A stretch of DNA of 54,188 nucleotides from Methanoculleus sp. UBA303 (lineage in GTDB: Archaea; Halobacteriota; Methanomicrobia; Methanomicrobiales; Methanoculleaceae), in NCBI GenBank assembly GCA_002501655.1, contig DANY01000017.1, positions 1-54,188 of the forward strand, in the 5' to 3' direction. The stretch's first letter is position 1, and each line of letters begins with the position of its first letter. A program made the translations under genes and the position numbers. Positions 41,444 to 50,146 of the stretch are shown in pieces. Below the pieces are notes generated by a model. The model was not told the origin of the DNA. It did not search any database and worked only from the letters and a program-made list of their open reading frames with translations.

Positions 41444-42034
41444 TCAGGTCTCCCTCCTGCCGACCACCAGCGACTGCTGGTGGCCGGAGGGGAAGAACGA
41501 CGCCGGATCGATACCGCGGGCGCGGATAGCCCGGCGGATCTCCTCTTCATAGTCACCGTTCCCGATGACGCCCGTCTCCCCGTACCGCACTACAAGCAGC
41601 CGTCCGGCGAGGCGTTCCACCTCCGATTTTCCATAGCCGAGGAGCGGCCGGACATAGGAGCAGCCGGAGGTCATCTCCAGGTGTTGCACCGCGGACCGCT
41701 CGATTCGGGGAACCCGATCTTCCCGGCGGGTGCCGTCGCCGACTACCGCATACTCACGGGAGAGGGTCTCGATCGCCGTCTGATGGACCAGGGTGATTGC
41801 ATCGTTTGGGTAGCCGCACGAAAGAAGCAGATCGACAGCCTCATCGAGCAGACCTTTCCCAAGCACCCTTCTGCGGAAAGGGAGGTTCAGAGCAGCTGCT
41901 GCAGCTCGAACCGCCGGAACCTCGCGGTCTGGATCGAATACACAGGTATTCAATTCCACGCCGTAGTCGCGCGCAAGCAGTATCGCCGCCAGCGCGCTAT
42001 CTTTCCCTCCCGAGAAGAGCACACCTGCTTCCAT
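41444..42034 (-). CDS. PP-loop ATP pyrophosphatase family protein
   Basis: 196 residues with the PP-loop signature [14 protein letters not shown] (SGGKDS at 8-13), so it should activate a substrate by adenylation, as in tRNA thiolation or asparagine-synthase-like enzymes. A single conserved cysteine in CVFDPD and one in [20 protein letters not shown] are visible, the latter resembling the second PP-loop region. This archaeal group has no settled function; a tRNA modification role is suggested by its place among translation genes. Its start overlaps the PDCD5 stop by one base. Confidence 0.82.
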   Translation of the reverse strand: MEAGVLFSGGKDSALAAILLARDYGVELNTCVFDPDREVPAVRAAAAALNLPFRRRVLGKGLLDEAVDLLLSCGYPNDAITLVHQTAIETLSREYAVVGDGTRREDRVPRIERSAVQHLEMTSGCSYVRPLLGYGKSEVERLAGRLLVVRYGETGVIGNGDYEEEIRRAIRARGIDPASFFPSGHQQSLVVGRRET

Positions 42035-42375
42035 TACTTCCGCGTAATCCTGAATTCTTTCTTTGACGGCGTCAACTGCGTAAGCAGACCTTTTAACTGA
42101 TCATCAGTGATCCGCTGCCGGACCCTGCCGCTCTGGGCCAGCATCACCAGTTGCTGCTCGACCGCTTTCGCAAAATCCGGCCGGGTCAACTTGATGGTAT
42201 TGAGCCTCTCCCTCGCTTCAGGTTCGAGGATCTCCATGAGCGCGACGCGAACCTGCGAGTCGATCTGCCGCTGGCGTTCCGCCTCATCTTCCATCGCCTG
42301 CTGATTCATCGCCTGCCGTTGCAACTGCTGTTCCATCTTCCGGCGGCGAAGTTCCGCGAGTTCGTCATCTACCAT
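42034..42375 (-). CDS. DNA-binding protein of the PDCD5 family
   Basis: 113 residues. A charged N-terminal helix (DDELAELRRRKMEQQLQRQAMNQQAMEDEAERQRQIDSQVR) is followed by a three-helix bundle (LEPEARERLNTIKLTRPDFAKAVEQQLVMLAQSG) and the basic tail KKEFRITRK. The archaeal family is always found beside S19e, as here. DNA binding was reported for archaeal members; the cellular role is unclear. Confidence 0.93.
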   Translation of the reverse strand: MVDDELAELRRRKMEQQLQRQAMNQQAMEDEAERQRQIDSQVRVALMEILEPEARERLNTIKLTRPDFAKAVEQQLVMLAQSGRVRQRITDDQLKGLLTQLTPSKKEFRITRK

Positions 42376-42394
42376 CAGTCATACCTCCATCAGA

Positions 42395-42844
42395 TCAGTA
42401 CTTCGTAAGTCCCGGCACAATCCCGGTAGCCTGAGCCTTCAGACCGTTTGCAACGTTGTCGAGGAAAGACCTGCCGGCCGCGGTGACCGTGCGCCCTCCG
42501 CTCGTGTGGGAGACGTACCCGGCCGCTTCGAGCTGCTGGAAGATTTTCCGGATGATCGAACCGCTTCCCCGCCTGAACTGGGAGGGAGCCGGGCCCCGGT
42601 TACGCTTGCCGCCGTAGATAGAGCGCATTCTCTGGATCCCGACCGGACCGTCGGTGTAGACACGCCGGAAGACCGACGCCGCACGCACATACCACCAGTC
42701 GCTATTCTCGGGAGGCATCTCTTTGTGTACCCCCGTCTTTGCAAAAGCAGCCCAGTCAGGGGGCTGGATCTGCGGGTTTTTCTTGAGTTCTTCTGCTACC
42801 TGCCGGATAAACATATCGGCAGGAATGTCGTATACAGTCGTCAT
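42395..42844 (-). CDS. rps19e: 30S ribosomal protein S19e
   Basis: 149 residues, an all-helical protein needed for late 30S maturation in archaea and eukaryotes. The family core TVYDIPADMFIRQVAEELK, PPDWAAFAKTGVHKEMPPENSDWWYVRAASVFRRVYTDGPVGIQRMRS and YGGKRNRG is complete. A box A over the preceding yhbY stop suggests it can be transcribed separately from the genes upstream. Confidence 0.96.
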   Translation of the reverse strand: MTTVYDIPADMFIRQVAEELKKNPQIQPPDWAAFAKTGVHKEMPPENSDWWYVRAASVFRRVYTDGPVGIQRMRSIYGGKRNRGPAPSQFRRGSGSIIRKIFQQLEAAGYVSHTSGGRTVTAAGRSFLDNVANGLKAQATGIVPGLTKY

Positions 42845-42893
42845 AGATGAACCTCACTATCGCTAACAGTCTTTACATATTCGTCCAGTGACG

Positions 42894-42905
42894 TTTTATA
42901 TATTT
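42894..42905 (-). promoter_or_regulatory. Internal box A overlapping the yhbY stop codon
   Basis: AAATATATAAAA on the minus strand contains the TAA stop of the yhbY-type gene (42896-42898). It is 50-60 bases before the S19e start. It would give S19e-PDCD5 and following genes their own promoter. Confidence 0.55.
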
Positions 42906-43156
42906 CGAGAATCACGGCCGGTCGATCGGCTCCGCCGCTCCGTGAGGACGAACGTCCTCCCCCGGACCTCAAGGAGAACCGCACCGGCCGATGACGCTAT
43001 CTCCTCGGGATCGACTTCGGTGTTCCGGAGCCACCTGACCTTTATGACCTTGCGGTCTTTGAGCTGGCGCCGGATCTCATCGATCATGACACTTGTGATG
43101 CCTCGCTTCCCTACCCAGATGGTAGGCTTGAGGTCCTGAAACGACTCTTTACTCAT
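42896..43156 (-). CDS. YhbY/CRM-domain RNA-binding protein
   Basis: 86 residues from the ATG at 43156; the open frame upstream is a shadow of the RNase P gene. The CRM domain is evident: FQDLKPTIWVGKRGITSVMIDEIRRQLKDRKVIKVR with its GKRG loop. YhbY-type proteins bind pre-50S ribosomes. The start overlaps the RNase P subunit stop by four bases, and the pairing with RNP4 is common in archaea. Confidence 0.9.
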   Translation of the reverse strand: MSKESFQDLKPTIWVGKRGITSVMIDEIRRQLKDRKVIKVRWLRNTEVDPEEIASSAGAVLLEVRGRTFVLTERRSRSTGRDSRNI

Positions 43157-43470
43157 GGTTGAGGCCTCCCGACCGGATACCGTGACCGGTGCCCACAGGC
43201 AAGACAGGTGATGATCACGCGCCCCCGCTGGATCCTGACCCGGGCGTTCGACCCCGGGACCAGATAGACGCTGCACCGGCGGCAGAACCGGCGTTTCAGC
43301 GGCCGTTCCATCCGTATCCGGTGACGCATACCGATCCTTCGCGCCAGTTCCACGCAACGGTTACTCCATTCAGGGTTTGCCGGGTAGAACTCTGCAGCAC
43401 GCGCAAAAAGGATAGAGATCCTCTCGCGGGCGAGCCTTCGGGAGCCTGATTTTCGTGTAGTATCTGCCAT
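43153..43470 (-). CDS. rnp4: RNase P protein component 4 (Rpp21)
   Basis: 105 residues. Two N-terminal helices (RLARERISILFARAAEFYPANPEWSNRCVELARRIGMRHRI) precede a zinc ribbon with CRRCSVYLVPG and CLACGH. With Rpp29 it aids the specificity domain of RNase P RNA in 5' tRNA processing. It is the first gene of the long minus-strand cluster. Confidence 0.93.
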   Translation of the reverse strand: MADTTRKSGSRRLARERISILFARAAEFYPANPEWSNRCVELARRIGMRHRIRMERPLKRRFCRRCSVYLVPGSNARVRIQRGRVIITCLACGHRSRYPVGRPQP

Positions 43471-43521
43471 GATCCGATCCGTTTCACCGATTGGTGGGTT
43501 TTGAGGTTGGAGGCGGGAGAA

Positions 43522-43528
43522 TATATAA
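43522..43528 (-). promoter_or_regulatory. Main box A of the translation-gene cluster
   Basis: CCTTATATATTCTCC on the minus strand, with TTATATA at 43522-43528, about 52-58 bases before the RNase P subunit ATG. It is the strongest TATA box in front of the 20 or so co-directional genes that follow. Confidence 0.65.
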
Positions 43529-43545
43529 GGATTTGATGCCCGACG

Positions 43546-44172
43546 TCAGCGGACCCGCACCCGCCGGCCGGCGACCTCCAGACGGTCCTCGCAGAAGAGT
43601 TTCACGGCGAGCGGCAGGGCTTTGTGCTCCTCGGTGAGGATCCGGTCGGCGAGCGCCGATTCGTCGTCGTCCGGGAGAACCGGCACGCACCGCTGGACGA
43701 CGATAGGGCCGGTATCCATCCCCTCATCCACGAGGTGGACGGTGCAGCCTGAGACCTTCACGCCGCACTCGACCGCCTGCCTTTGCGCGTGCAGGCCGGT
43801 AAATGACGGAAGCAGGGCGGGGTGGATGTTCATCATCCGGCCCGAGAACTCATGCACGATCGCGTGCCCGAGGATCCGCATGTAGCCGGCGAGGACGAAG
43901 AGGTCCGCGCGGCAGCCCCGCATCGCCGCAAGCAGCGCTTCCTCATAGGCAGCCTTCGAGGGGAACCGCGCATACTCGACGACCGTCACCGGGATACCGG
44001 CGACCCGGGCCCGCTCTATCGCGTACGCCTGCGGGTTGTCGGTGACGAGGCCGACGCAGATCGCCGGGATCTCCCCGGCCGCGATGGCATCGATCACCGC
44101 CTGAAAGTTCGATCCTCTGCCTGAGGCAAGCATTGCTATCCGTTTCCTGCAAACTGGTCTCTCTGGATCCAT
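43546..44172 (-). CDS. purN: Phosphoribosylglycinamide formyltransferase PurN
   Basis: 208 residues. The phosphate-binding start IAMLASGRGSNFQAVIDAI and the catalytic residues in MMNIHPALLPSFTGLHAQRQAVECGVKVSGCTVHLVDEGMDTGPIV (Asn, His and Asp) are all present. It formylates GAR with N10-formyl-tetrahydrofolate. Many methanogens use folate-free PurT or other routes, so a folate-type PurN raises the question of the actual one-carbon donor. The gene seems to be transcribed apart from the downstream cluster. Confidence 0.93.
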   Translation of the reverse strand: MDPERPVCRKRIAMLASGRGSNFQAVIDAIAAGEIPAICVGLVTDNPQAYAIERARVAGIPVTVVEYARFPSKAAYEEALLAAMRGCRADLFVLAGYMRILGHAIVHEFSGRMMNIHPALLPSFTGLHAQRQAVECGVKVSGCTVHLVDEGMDTGPIVVQRCVPVLPDDDESALADRILTEEHKALPLAVKLFCEDRLEVAGRRVRVR

Positions 44173-44194
44173 ACGTACCGTTCTCCTGACTCCG

Positions 44195-45475
44195 TTACCG
44201 GGCCTCCCCCGACCCGGTTTGAGGGGCGACGATCAGTTTCACCTTGACAATCCGCCGGCCCCGCATCTGCATCACCACCAGCATGATGCCGCTCTCCTCA
44301 ATCTTGACCACCTCGCCGCGGCGGGGGATGTGCCCCAGCCGGTCGATAACGAGGCCGCCGATGCTCTCATATGAATCCATCAGCGGGAGGTTGAGATCCA
44401 GATCCTCGTTGAGGTGCTCCACCCACGCCCGTGCGTCGACCAGGAAGACACCCTCATCGATCCGTTGCACCTCAGGCTCCTCCTCATCGAACTCGTCCAT
44501 GATCTCGCCGACCAGTTCTTCGAGCATATCTTCGACCGTCACGATTCCGGCAAACGACCCGTACTCGTCGAGGACGACCGCCATATGCTGCTTCTTCACT
44601 TGGAGTTCCTTGAGGAGCTCGTCGATCTTCTTGCTCTCGGGGACGAAGTAGGGCTCGTACATCATATCCCTGATCATCGCGCTCATCTGCTGGCGGAAGA
44701 CCGCCGCAAAGATGTCCTTGATGTTTAAGAGCCCGATGACGTTGTCGATCTGCTCGTGGTAAACAGGGATCCGGGAGAAACCAGTATCGTTGAAGATGGA
44801 GAGAGCATTCTCGAGCGTGCTGGTATCCTCGATCATAACGACATCTATCCGGGGCGTCATCACCTCGCGGACCGTCGTATCGCCGAAACGCAGCACGGAG
44901 TAGAGCATATCCCGCTCCTGCTCCTCGATGGTCCCCTCCTCCTCCCCGACATCGATCCACTCCTTGATCTCATCTTCTGTGACGACCGGCTCGGCCACGC
45001 CGGGCCTGAAAGCGAACTGCTGCCTGATATGGTCTGAGACCCAGAGCACAGGGTAGATCGCCTTCGAGAGGTAGAGGATGGGCAGGGCGACACGGAGCGC
45101 GAGGTCTTCGGTGTTCCGGGAGGCGTACATCTTCGGCCCGATCTCGCCGAACACCAGCATAAGGATGACCGTGAAAAAGGTCGCTATCCCGATACCGACG
45201 TCGCCGTAGATACCGATGGCGATCGCGGTCGCGAGCGATGCTGCGGCAACGTTTGCAATGTTGTTCCCGATGAGGATGGTGATCAGGATTGTGTCGGTCG
45301 ACCGCTTCAGCGTATCGAGCGCTTCTGCTCCTTTCCGACCCTGGTTCAAGAGTGCGCGGACTTTCGCCCGGGTTATCGATATAAGGGCGACCTCCGAACT
45401 TGAGAAGAAGCCCGAGAGAAGCAGACAGATAAGAAATAATACGATCTCTATGGTTACAAGGTCTACGATTACCAT
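44195..45475 (-). CDS. CNNM/HlyC-family membrane protein with CBS pair and CorC domain
   Basis: 426 residues. A DUF21 membrane domain (about 1-190, four helices: LFLICLLLSGFFSSSEVAL, TILITILIGNNIANVAAASLATAIAIGIYG) is followed by a CBS pair (about 205-330, MTPRIDVVMIEDTSTLENALSIF) and the C-terminal CorC/HlyC domain (about 340-420). The family includes bacterial and archaeal Mg2+ exporters regulated by ATP at the CBS domains. Earlier annotation as hemolysin is not informative. TGGAG precedes the ATG. Confidence 0.9.
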   Translation of the reverse strand: MVIVDLVTIEIVLFLICLLLSGFFSSSEVALISITRAKVRALLNQGRKGAEALDTLKRSTDTILITILIGNNIANVAAASLATAIAIGIYGDVGIGIATFFTVILMLVFGEIGPKMYASRNTEDLALRVALPILYLSKAIYPVLWVSDHIRQQFAFRPGVAEPVVTEDEIKEWIDVGEEEGTIEEQERDMLYSVLRFGDTTVREVMTPRIDVVMIEDTSTLENALSIFNDTGFSRIPVYHEQIDNVIGLLNIKDIFAAVFRQQMSAMIRDMMYEPYFVPESKKIDELLKELQVKKQHMAVVLDEYGSFAGIVTVEDMLEELVGEIMDEFDEEEPEVQRIDEGVFLVDARAWVEHLNEDLDLNLPLMDSYESIGGLVIDRLGHIPRRGEVVKIEESGIMLVVMQMRGRRIVKVKLIVAPQTGSGEAR

Positions 45476-45567
45476 TTACTCCACGCCGCATCCAGCGGCC
45501 GCATCTGATATCGGATTAATTGTTGGATATGAATTATGTTGCAGGCAGGAGTTATAAACCCAGCGCT

Positions 45568-46392
45568 TCAGGGGAATATCATCTCTAGCGCCTCCAATTC
45601 CCGTACCAGGAGCACAACCTTCTCTTCGGATGAGAGCGCCTCCGGAAAGACCATATCCTCGAGTTCCAGGGTGAGGTAGCCGTCATAGCCCCGGTCGGCA
45701 AGTTCGGCAAGTACCCGCGTCGCGGACGGGTCGTTATGGATGGGGTGGTGGGGCCGCCCGTTCCCGCCGAGCGCACTGACGTGGACGTTTGCCATCCGCT
45801 CTATGCAGAGGTCGATGAACCGGAGCACCTCGTCACAGGATGTTATCATGGCGTGTCCCATATCCAGCGTGAACCAGAGCCAGGGTTCCCGTTCGAGCAC
45901 TTCGGCCGCATCCTCCGCCGTATAGAGCAGGGCGTTGACCCGGGGTTCGAGGTTCTCGATCGCCACCTTCACCTGCACCTTCTCTGCGACCTCCCGGATC
46001 CGGTTGATGTAATCTTCAAACCGCCGGAAGTCGTAGGCGCTCGGGTGCCGTTTCGCCGTCCTTCTCCCGGGATGGACGGTGACCACAGCGGCGCCCATCC
46101 GGTCCGCCATCTGAATCGCTTCGACGGTGTAGTCGACCGACAACTCGGCGACCTTCGGGTTGATGGAGCAGGGGTTTAAGTCCAGTGTCGGGGCGTGGAC
46201 GGTGATCGGGGAGAGTTCCGGGTGGTCGGCAATACATCCGGCGAGTTCATCCTCCGGGCGGCCGCGAAGCCAGAAGTGCGGCGTCTCGACCCAGAACTCG
46301 AGGCCGTCGAGGCCGGACTCGGCAACGTAGTCGAAGATCTGATCGCACGGGTACTCGTGGAAGAACATAGTCGAGACAGCGAAACGACCCAT
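45568..46392 (-). CDS. Sugar phosphate isomerase/epimerase-like TIM-barrel protein
   Basis: 274 residues from the ATG at 46392; a longer frame to 46596 is a shadow of xseA. It belongs to the AP-endonuclease 2 fold: GRFAVSTMFFHEYPCDQIFDYVAESGLDGLEFWVE at the start, VTVHPGRR and VAIENLEPR carrying metal-binding residues, TLDMGHAMI and HVSALGGNGRPHHPIHND later. The fold uses up to three metals; substrate is not evident. The gene is divergent from xseA across 40 bp and may share its box A. Confidence 0.84.
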   Translation of the reverse strand: MGRFAVSTMFFHEYPCDQIFDYVAESGLDGLEFWVETPHFWLRGRPEDELAGCIADHPELSPITVHAPTLDLNPCSINPKVAELSVDYTVEAIQMADRMGAAVVTVHPGRRTAKRHPSAYDFRRFEDYINRIREVAEKVQVKVAIENLEPRVNALLYTAEDAAEVLEREPWLWFTLDMGHAMITSCDEVLRFIDLCIERMANVHVSALGGNGRPHHPIHNDPSATRVLAELADRGYDGYLTLELEDMVFPEALSSEEKVVLLVRELEALEMIFP

Positions 46393-46402
46393 AATACTAC
46401 TT

Positions 46403-46410
46403 GATATAAA
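46403..46410. promoter_or_regulatory. Box A in the xseA/TIM-barrel divergent region
   Basis: GATATAAA on the plus strand; the flanking sequence read on the minus strand is GGTTTATATC, also TATA-like. It is 22-29 bases before the xseA ATG at 46432 and fits a leaderless xseA mRNA. Confidence 0.5.
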
Positions 46411-46428
46411 CCATTGGTCTAATAGATT

Positions 46429-47679
46429 GTGATGATGTTCTGCGGTCCTTCCGCCGGTCCGGACCGGTTCGGCACCCCGATCCTCAGGGTTTCGGAGGTC
46501 TCCGGACTCATCTGCGATCTCCTCGACGATGCCCGCCTGCACGAGATCTGGGTGCGGGGGGAGGTGACCAACTACAAGGACCACACCTCCGGTCACCGCT
46601 ACTTCTCGCTCGGCGAGCGCAACGGGAGGAGTTCTGCTCTGATCAACTGCGTCATGTGGCGCACCTACGCGTCAGGGCTCGGTTTTACGCCCAAAGACGG
46701 CATGGATATCCTTGCCCGGGGGTCTGTGGAGGTCTACGAGCCTCACGGCAGGTACCAGTTGATTGTCCGGGAGATGCACCCGGCGGGCCTCGGCGAGCGC
46801 CATCTCATGGTCGAGCGCTGGAAACAGGAACTCGACGCCGAGGGGCTCTTCGCCCCTGAGCGGAGACGGCCTCTGCCTGCTTTTCCACACCGGATCGGTG
46901 TGGTCACCTCCTCGACCGGCGCAGCAATGCAGGATATCCTCTCGGTCATATCCCGGCGGTACCCGGCCGAGGTGGTCCTCTCCCCGACGGTCGTCCAGGG
47001 CGAGGGGGCGCACACGGAGATCGCGGAGGCGATCCGGCGGATCGACAGGCTCGTGGATGTGATCATCGTCGGGCGCGGCGGAGGGAGTTTCGAGGACCTC
47101 TTCCCCTTCAACCACCCGGACGTCGTCCGGGCGGTCGCTCGCTGCCAGACACCGGTGATCAGCGCCGTCGGTCACGAGGTGGACACCGCCCTCTGCGACT
47201 TCGCCGCGGACCTCCGGGCCCCGACGCCGTCGGCGGCGGCGGAACGGGCCGTGCCCGACCGTGTGGAGGTGCTCCGGGAACTCTCCGGGCACCGCGAGAG
47301 GATGGGAGCGCTCCTCCTCCACCGGCTTGCCGCAGCGGGAAGCGAGGTCGAGGACCTGCGGGCGCGCATGCACCCCCGGCGGCTCGAACGCCGGGTCCAC
47401 GAGCGGATGCAGCGCCTCGCCGAGCACGAGGACCTGCTCCGGCGCTCGGCTCTCGCCCGGGTGCAGCGGAAACGCTCGGCGCTCGCGGAGGTCCGGGCGG
47501 GCCTCGCGGGGAAGAACCCGCTCGCCATCCTGGACCGGGGCTACTGTATCGTCGAGTCGGGCGGAGAGATCGCGAGAAGCGCCGGAGACCTCCGGCCCGG
47601 CGACCGGGTGGTGCTGCGGATGAAGGACGGCCGGTGCAGGGCCGTCATTGAGGAGATTACATATGACGAAGACCTTTGA
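46429..47679 (+). CDS. xseA: Exodeoxyribonuclease VII large subunit
   Basis: 416 residues from the GTG at 46429; ATGs at 46432 and 46435 are equally possible. The N-terminal OB fold (ILRVSEVSGLICDLLDDARLHEIWVRGEVTNYKDHTSGHRYFSL) is followed by the nuclease core IGVVTSSTGAAMQDILSVISRRYP, VIIVGRGGGSFEDLFPFN and ISAVGHEVDTALCDFAADLRAPTPSAAAE, a helical arm and a C-terminal segment (NPLAILDRGYCIV). It degrades single-stranded DNA without divalent metal. Exonuclease VII is a bacterial enzyme rare in archaea. xseB overlaps by 17 bases. Confidence 0.93.
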   Translation: MMMFCGPSAGPDRFGTPILRVSEVSGLICDLLDDARLHEIWVRGEVTNYKDHTSGHRYFSLGERNGRSSALINCVMWRTYASGLGFTPKDGMDILARGSVEVYEPHGRYQLIVREMHPAGLGERHLMVERWKQELDAEGLFAPERRRPLPAFPHRIGVVTSSTGAAMQDILSVISRRYPAEVVLSPTVVQGEGAHTEIAEAIRRIDRLVDVIIVGRGGGSFEDLFPFNHPDVVRAVARCQTPVISAVGHEVDTALCDFAADLRAPTPSAAAERAVPDRVEVLRELSGHRERMGALLLHRLAAAGSEVEDLRARMHPRRLERRVHERMQRLAEHEDLLRRSALARVQRKRSALAEVRAGLAGKNPLAILDRGYCIVESGGEIARSAGDLRPGDRVVLRMKDGRCRAVIEEITYDEDL

Positions 47680-47848
47680 AGAGATGCTGGAAGAACTTCG
47701 GGGGATTGTTCGGAGACTAGAAGACGGGGATACAAGCCTTGAGGAGAGCATCGCCATCTACGAGCGCGGTGCGCTCCTCGTAAAGCAGTGCGAAGACCTC
47801 CTCACCACAGCCGAGATGAAACTCACGGAACTCGGTCGGGACCAATGA
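47663..47848 (+). CDS. xseB: Exodeoxyribonuclease VII small subunit
   Basis: 61 residues from the ATG at 47663, with GAGGAGA ten bases upstream inside xseA. The core KTFEEMLEELRGIVRRLEDGDTSLEESIAIYERGALLVKQCEDLL is a two-helix hairpin typical of XseB, several copies of which coat the XseA arm. Its 3' end overlaps the convergent histidine kinase gene by 26 bases. Confidence 0.92.
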   Translation: MTKTFEEMLEELRGIVRRLEDGDTSLEESIAIYERGALLVKQCEDLLTTAEMKLTELGRDQ

Positions 47849-49778
47849 ACCGGTAGAATCCCGGCGGGACGCTGATCTCGAACCGCACACCCTTCCCGGG
47901 CTCGCCGGTCTCCCGCAGGGAAAGATCGGTGATCGAGAGGATCTCCCGGGCAAGGAAGAGCCCGAACCTGGTCTGCCGCCCGAATCCCCGCTCGAATATA
48001 TTCTCTTTTTCAGCATGGGGAATGCCGATGCCGTCGTCCTCGTAGATGACGTTGATCCCCCGGTCCGACTCTTCGGGATAGATCCGTATCCGGGTGATGC
48101 CTCCACCATGCTGGAGCGAGTTGTCGATGAGGTTTGTGAAGACCCGGACGATGAGGGGGTCGGCATACACCTCGATATCACCGGCCTGCACCTCGACGGT
48201 AACCTCTCCCATATCGAGCCCCACCATCGCCTCGTGGGCGATCTGCGATACATTCTGCCAGAGAGGGGAGGCCATCCCGACATCCCGGTACTCCCCGGTG
48301 AAGGCCATGTAGCGCCGGATGTCCCGGACGGCTTCTTCCTCCTTCTGGTAATACTGCAGTAGTTCCGGGTCGCCCGTCCGCTCACGGGAGAGGTCGAGGT
48401 ACCCCGAGAGCACGTTGAGCCGGTTTAAGATGTCGTGCCGGGTCACGTCCGAGAGCAGGTTGAGTTTCCGGTTCGCGAGGAGAAGCGCCTCCTCCGCCAT
48501 CCGCGCATCGGTGATGTCCCGGCCCACCGACTGGTACTTGGCGACGGAGCCCTCTCGGTCGAAGAACACAGTATTGGTCCACTGCTGCCACCGGACCCTG
48601 CCGTCCGGCATGACCACCCGGTGCTCGACCGTCGATACGGGGTGTTCGGGAGTGAGGGAGCAAAGGCTCCGCTGGATCCGGGCCAGGTCGTCGGCAGGAA
48701 CCGCGGGAGTATACCGCCGCCCGAGGAGGTCCCCGCACGGTATACCGATGTACCGGCAATAGGCGTCGTTCACAAAAGTGATGGTGCCGTCGGGGAGCCA
48801 GCGGTAGATAAGTTCGGTCTGGCTCTCCACGACCGTCCGGCACTGCTCCTCGCTCTTCCGGAGGGCCTCTTCAGCCCTCCGGCGATCCGATATGTCCTGG
48901 AGATAGACAGAGATGCCGTCACGGGTAGGGATGGCGCGCACCTCAACGGTGTGGTCTCGCTCCGGAAGGCGAAACCTGCATTCGCTCACACCGGCCCGGC
49001 CGGTCTCCAGGACCTCCCGAAAGAACCCGATAACCGCCTCGTCCCGGAGGTTCGGGAAGACGTCGTATATGCTCTTCCCGAGGACCTCCTCCTCAGGGCT
49101 ACCCGAGAGGTGGGCAGCCGCCACGTTCCAGAAGATGATACGGCTGTTTCGGTCGAGCGCAAGGAAGGCGTCGCTGATGTTTTCAGTCAGTTCCCGGTAG
49201 CGCTCTTCGCTCTCCCGGAGGGCTTCTTCAACCTTCTTCTGTCCGGATATATCGTAGATGGCCCAGAGGCACTCGACCACCCGGCCACCGGGGTCGCGCG
49301 AGACCGAGACCGCCACGGTGGCCGGGAACGTGCTGCCGTCGTGCCTCGCGAGAGAGAACTCCTGCACCGGAACCTCTTCGCCTCGCGTGAGCGCCGCAAC
49401 CGCCGACTGGAAGGCGGGGAGAGATCCGGGGTGGAGGTGCTCATGGAGGGGGACCCCCTGCAGGCAGGCGGGGGCGAGGCCGAGCAGGGCACCCGCCGCC
49501 CGGTTCGCCTCCAGGATGACCCCGTCCGACCCGGTGCAGATGTATCCGGCCGGGAGGTGGGCAAGTCGGTTCCGGCATCGCCGGAACCCGGCGTCGATGC
49601 TCTGGATGTCGGCGATCAGTGTCTCCGCCTGGCTGTGGAGGTCGTCGAGAAGGGGCTTGAGGAGAAGCGGGTCTCCTGCAGGGATCACACCTTCCCCGGC
49701 TCTGAGCGGGCGGAGATGGCGGTCGAGTGCCTCCAGCAGTTCAAGGAGGTCATCGAGCGCCGGGCTAAACTGTTGCAT
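47823..49778 (-). CDS. Soluble multi-PAS sensor histidine kinase
   Basis: 651 residues with no transmembrane segment. An N-terminal helical region (1-70) is followed by three PAS domains (about 75-180, 190-300, 310-425), the last ending in a PAC motif (RWQQWTNTVFFDREGSVAKYQSVGRDIT). The phosphoacceptor is His448 (VTRHDILNRLNVLSGYL), and the HATPase domain has NLIDNSLQHGG, EDDGIGIP and FGLFLAREI (a degenerate G-box: GLFLAR for GLGLAI). Many methanogen kinases share this layout. No response regulator is adjacent. The start follows the sequence GCTGAGGT. Confidence 0.92.
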   Translation of the reverse strand: MQQFSPALDDLLELLEALDRHLRPLRAGEGVIPAGDPLLLKPLLDDLHSQAETLIADIQSIDAGFRRCRNRLAHLPAGYICTGSDGVILEANRAAGALLGLAPACLQGVPLHEHLHPGSLPAFQSAVAALTRGEEVPVQEFSLARHDGSTFPATVAVSVSRDPGGRVVECLWAIYDISGQKKVEEALRESEERYRELTENISDAFLALDRNSRIIFWNVAAAHLSGSPEEEVLGKSIYDVFPNLRDEAVIGFFREVLETGRAGVSECRFRLPERDHTVEVRAIPTRDGISVYLQDISDRRRAEEALRKSEEQCRTVVESQTELIYRWLPDGTITFVNDAYCRYIGIPCGDLLGRRYTPAVPADDLARIQRSLCSLTPEHPVSTVEHRVVMPDGRVRWQQWTNTVFFDREGSVAKYQSVGRDITDARMAEEALLLANRKLNLLSDVTRHDILNRLNVLSGYLDLSRERTGDPELLQYYQKEEEAVRDIRRYMAFTGEYRDVGMASPLWQNVSQIAHEAMVGLDMGEVTVEVQAGDIEVYADPLIVRVFTNLIDNSLQHGGGITRIRIYPEESDRGINVIYEDDGIGIPHAEKENIFERGFGRQTRFGLFLAREILSITDLSLRETGEPGKGVRFEISVPPGFYRFIGPDRVP

Positions 49779-49939
49779 ACCTCAGCTGCCTCCCGCACCT
49801 TGAGTGCATAAACCTATCCCCGGTGTCACCCCCGGGTCACAAGACCGGCCGAAGGGGTGTTTCTCATGCGTTCGGAGGGAGCCGTGACCGTGAAGGTCCC
49901 CCCAGTTCGAATATACTCTCAAACGGCGCACAGGGTATC

Positions 49940-50128
49940 ATGGTAGACGAGAAAGCAGGGGCGATAATAACTGTCTTCGTCGTAGGCGTCGTTACGGCCC
50001 TGGATCTCCTCGGGGCGATCTCCTCGGGGCTGGCCCTGAGTATCGGGCTCTTCGCGGTCGTCCTGCTCCTTGCAATCGGCTTGCTGGTGCTCGGAGAGAT
50101 CCGGGACGGGATGCGAACCGTCCGGTGA
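49940..50128 (+). CDS. Small two-helix membrane protein
   Basis: 62 residues from the ATG at 49940; a longer frame to 49823 has no support. Two hydrophobic helices (about 8-29 and 31-52) and a short charged C terminus (GEIRDGMRTVR). The box A-like GAATATACTC at 49909-49919 would start the transcript near the ATG. No family is recognised. Confidence 0.65.
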   Translation: MVDEKAGAIITVFVVGVVTALDLLGAISSGLALSIGLFAVVLLLAIGLLVLGEIRDGMRTVR

Positions 50129-50146
50129 GTGTCGCCCGGGCGCCGG

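Noticed and set aside
48435..49811. 458-residue open frame opposite the histidine kinase
   Set aside because: The kinase strand shows PAS, His and HATPase motifs; the plus-strand frame shows none.
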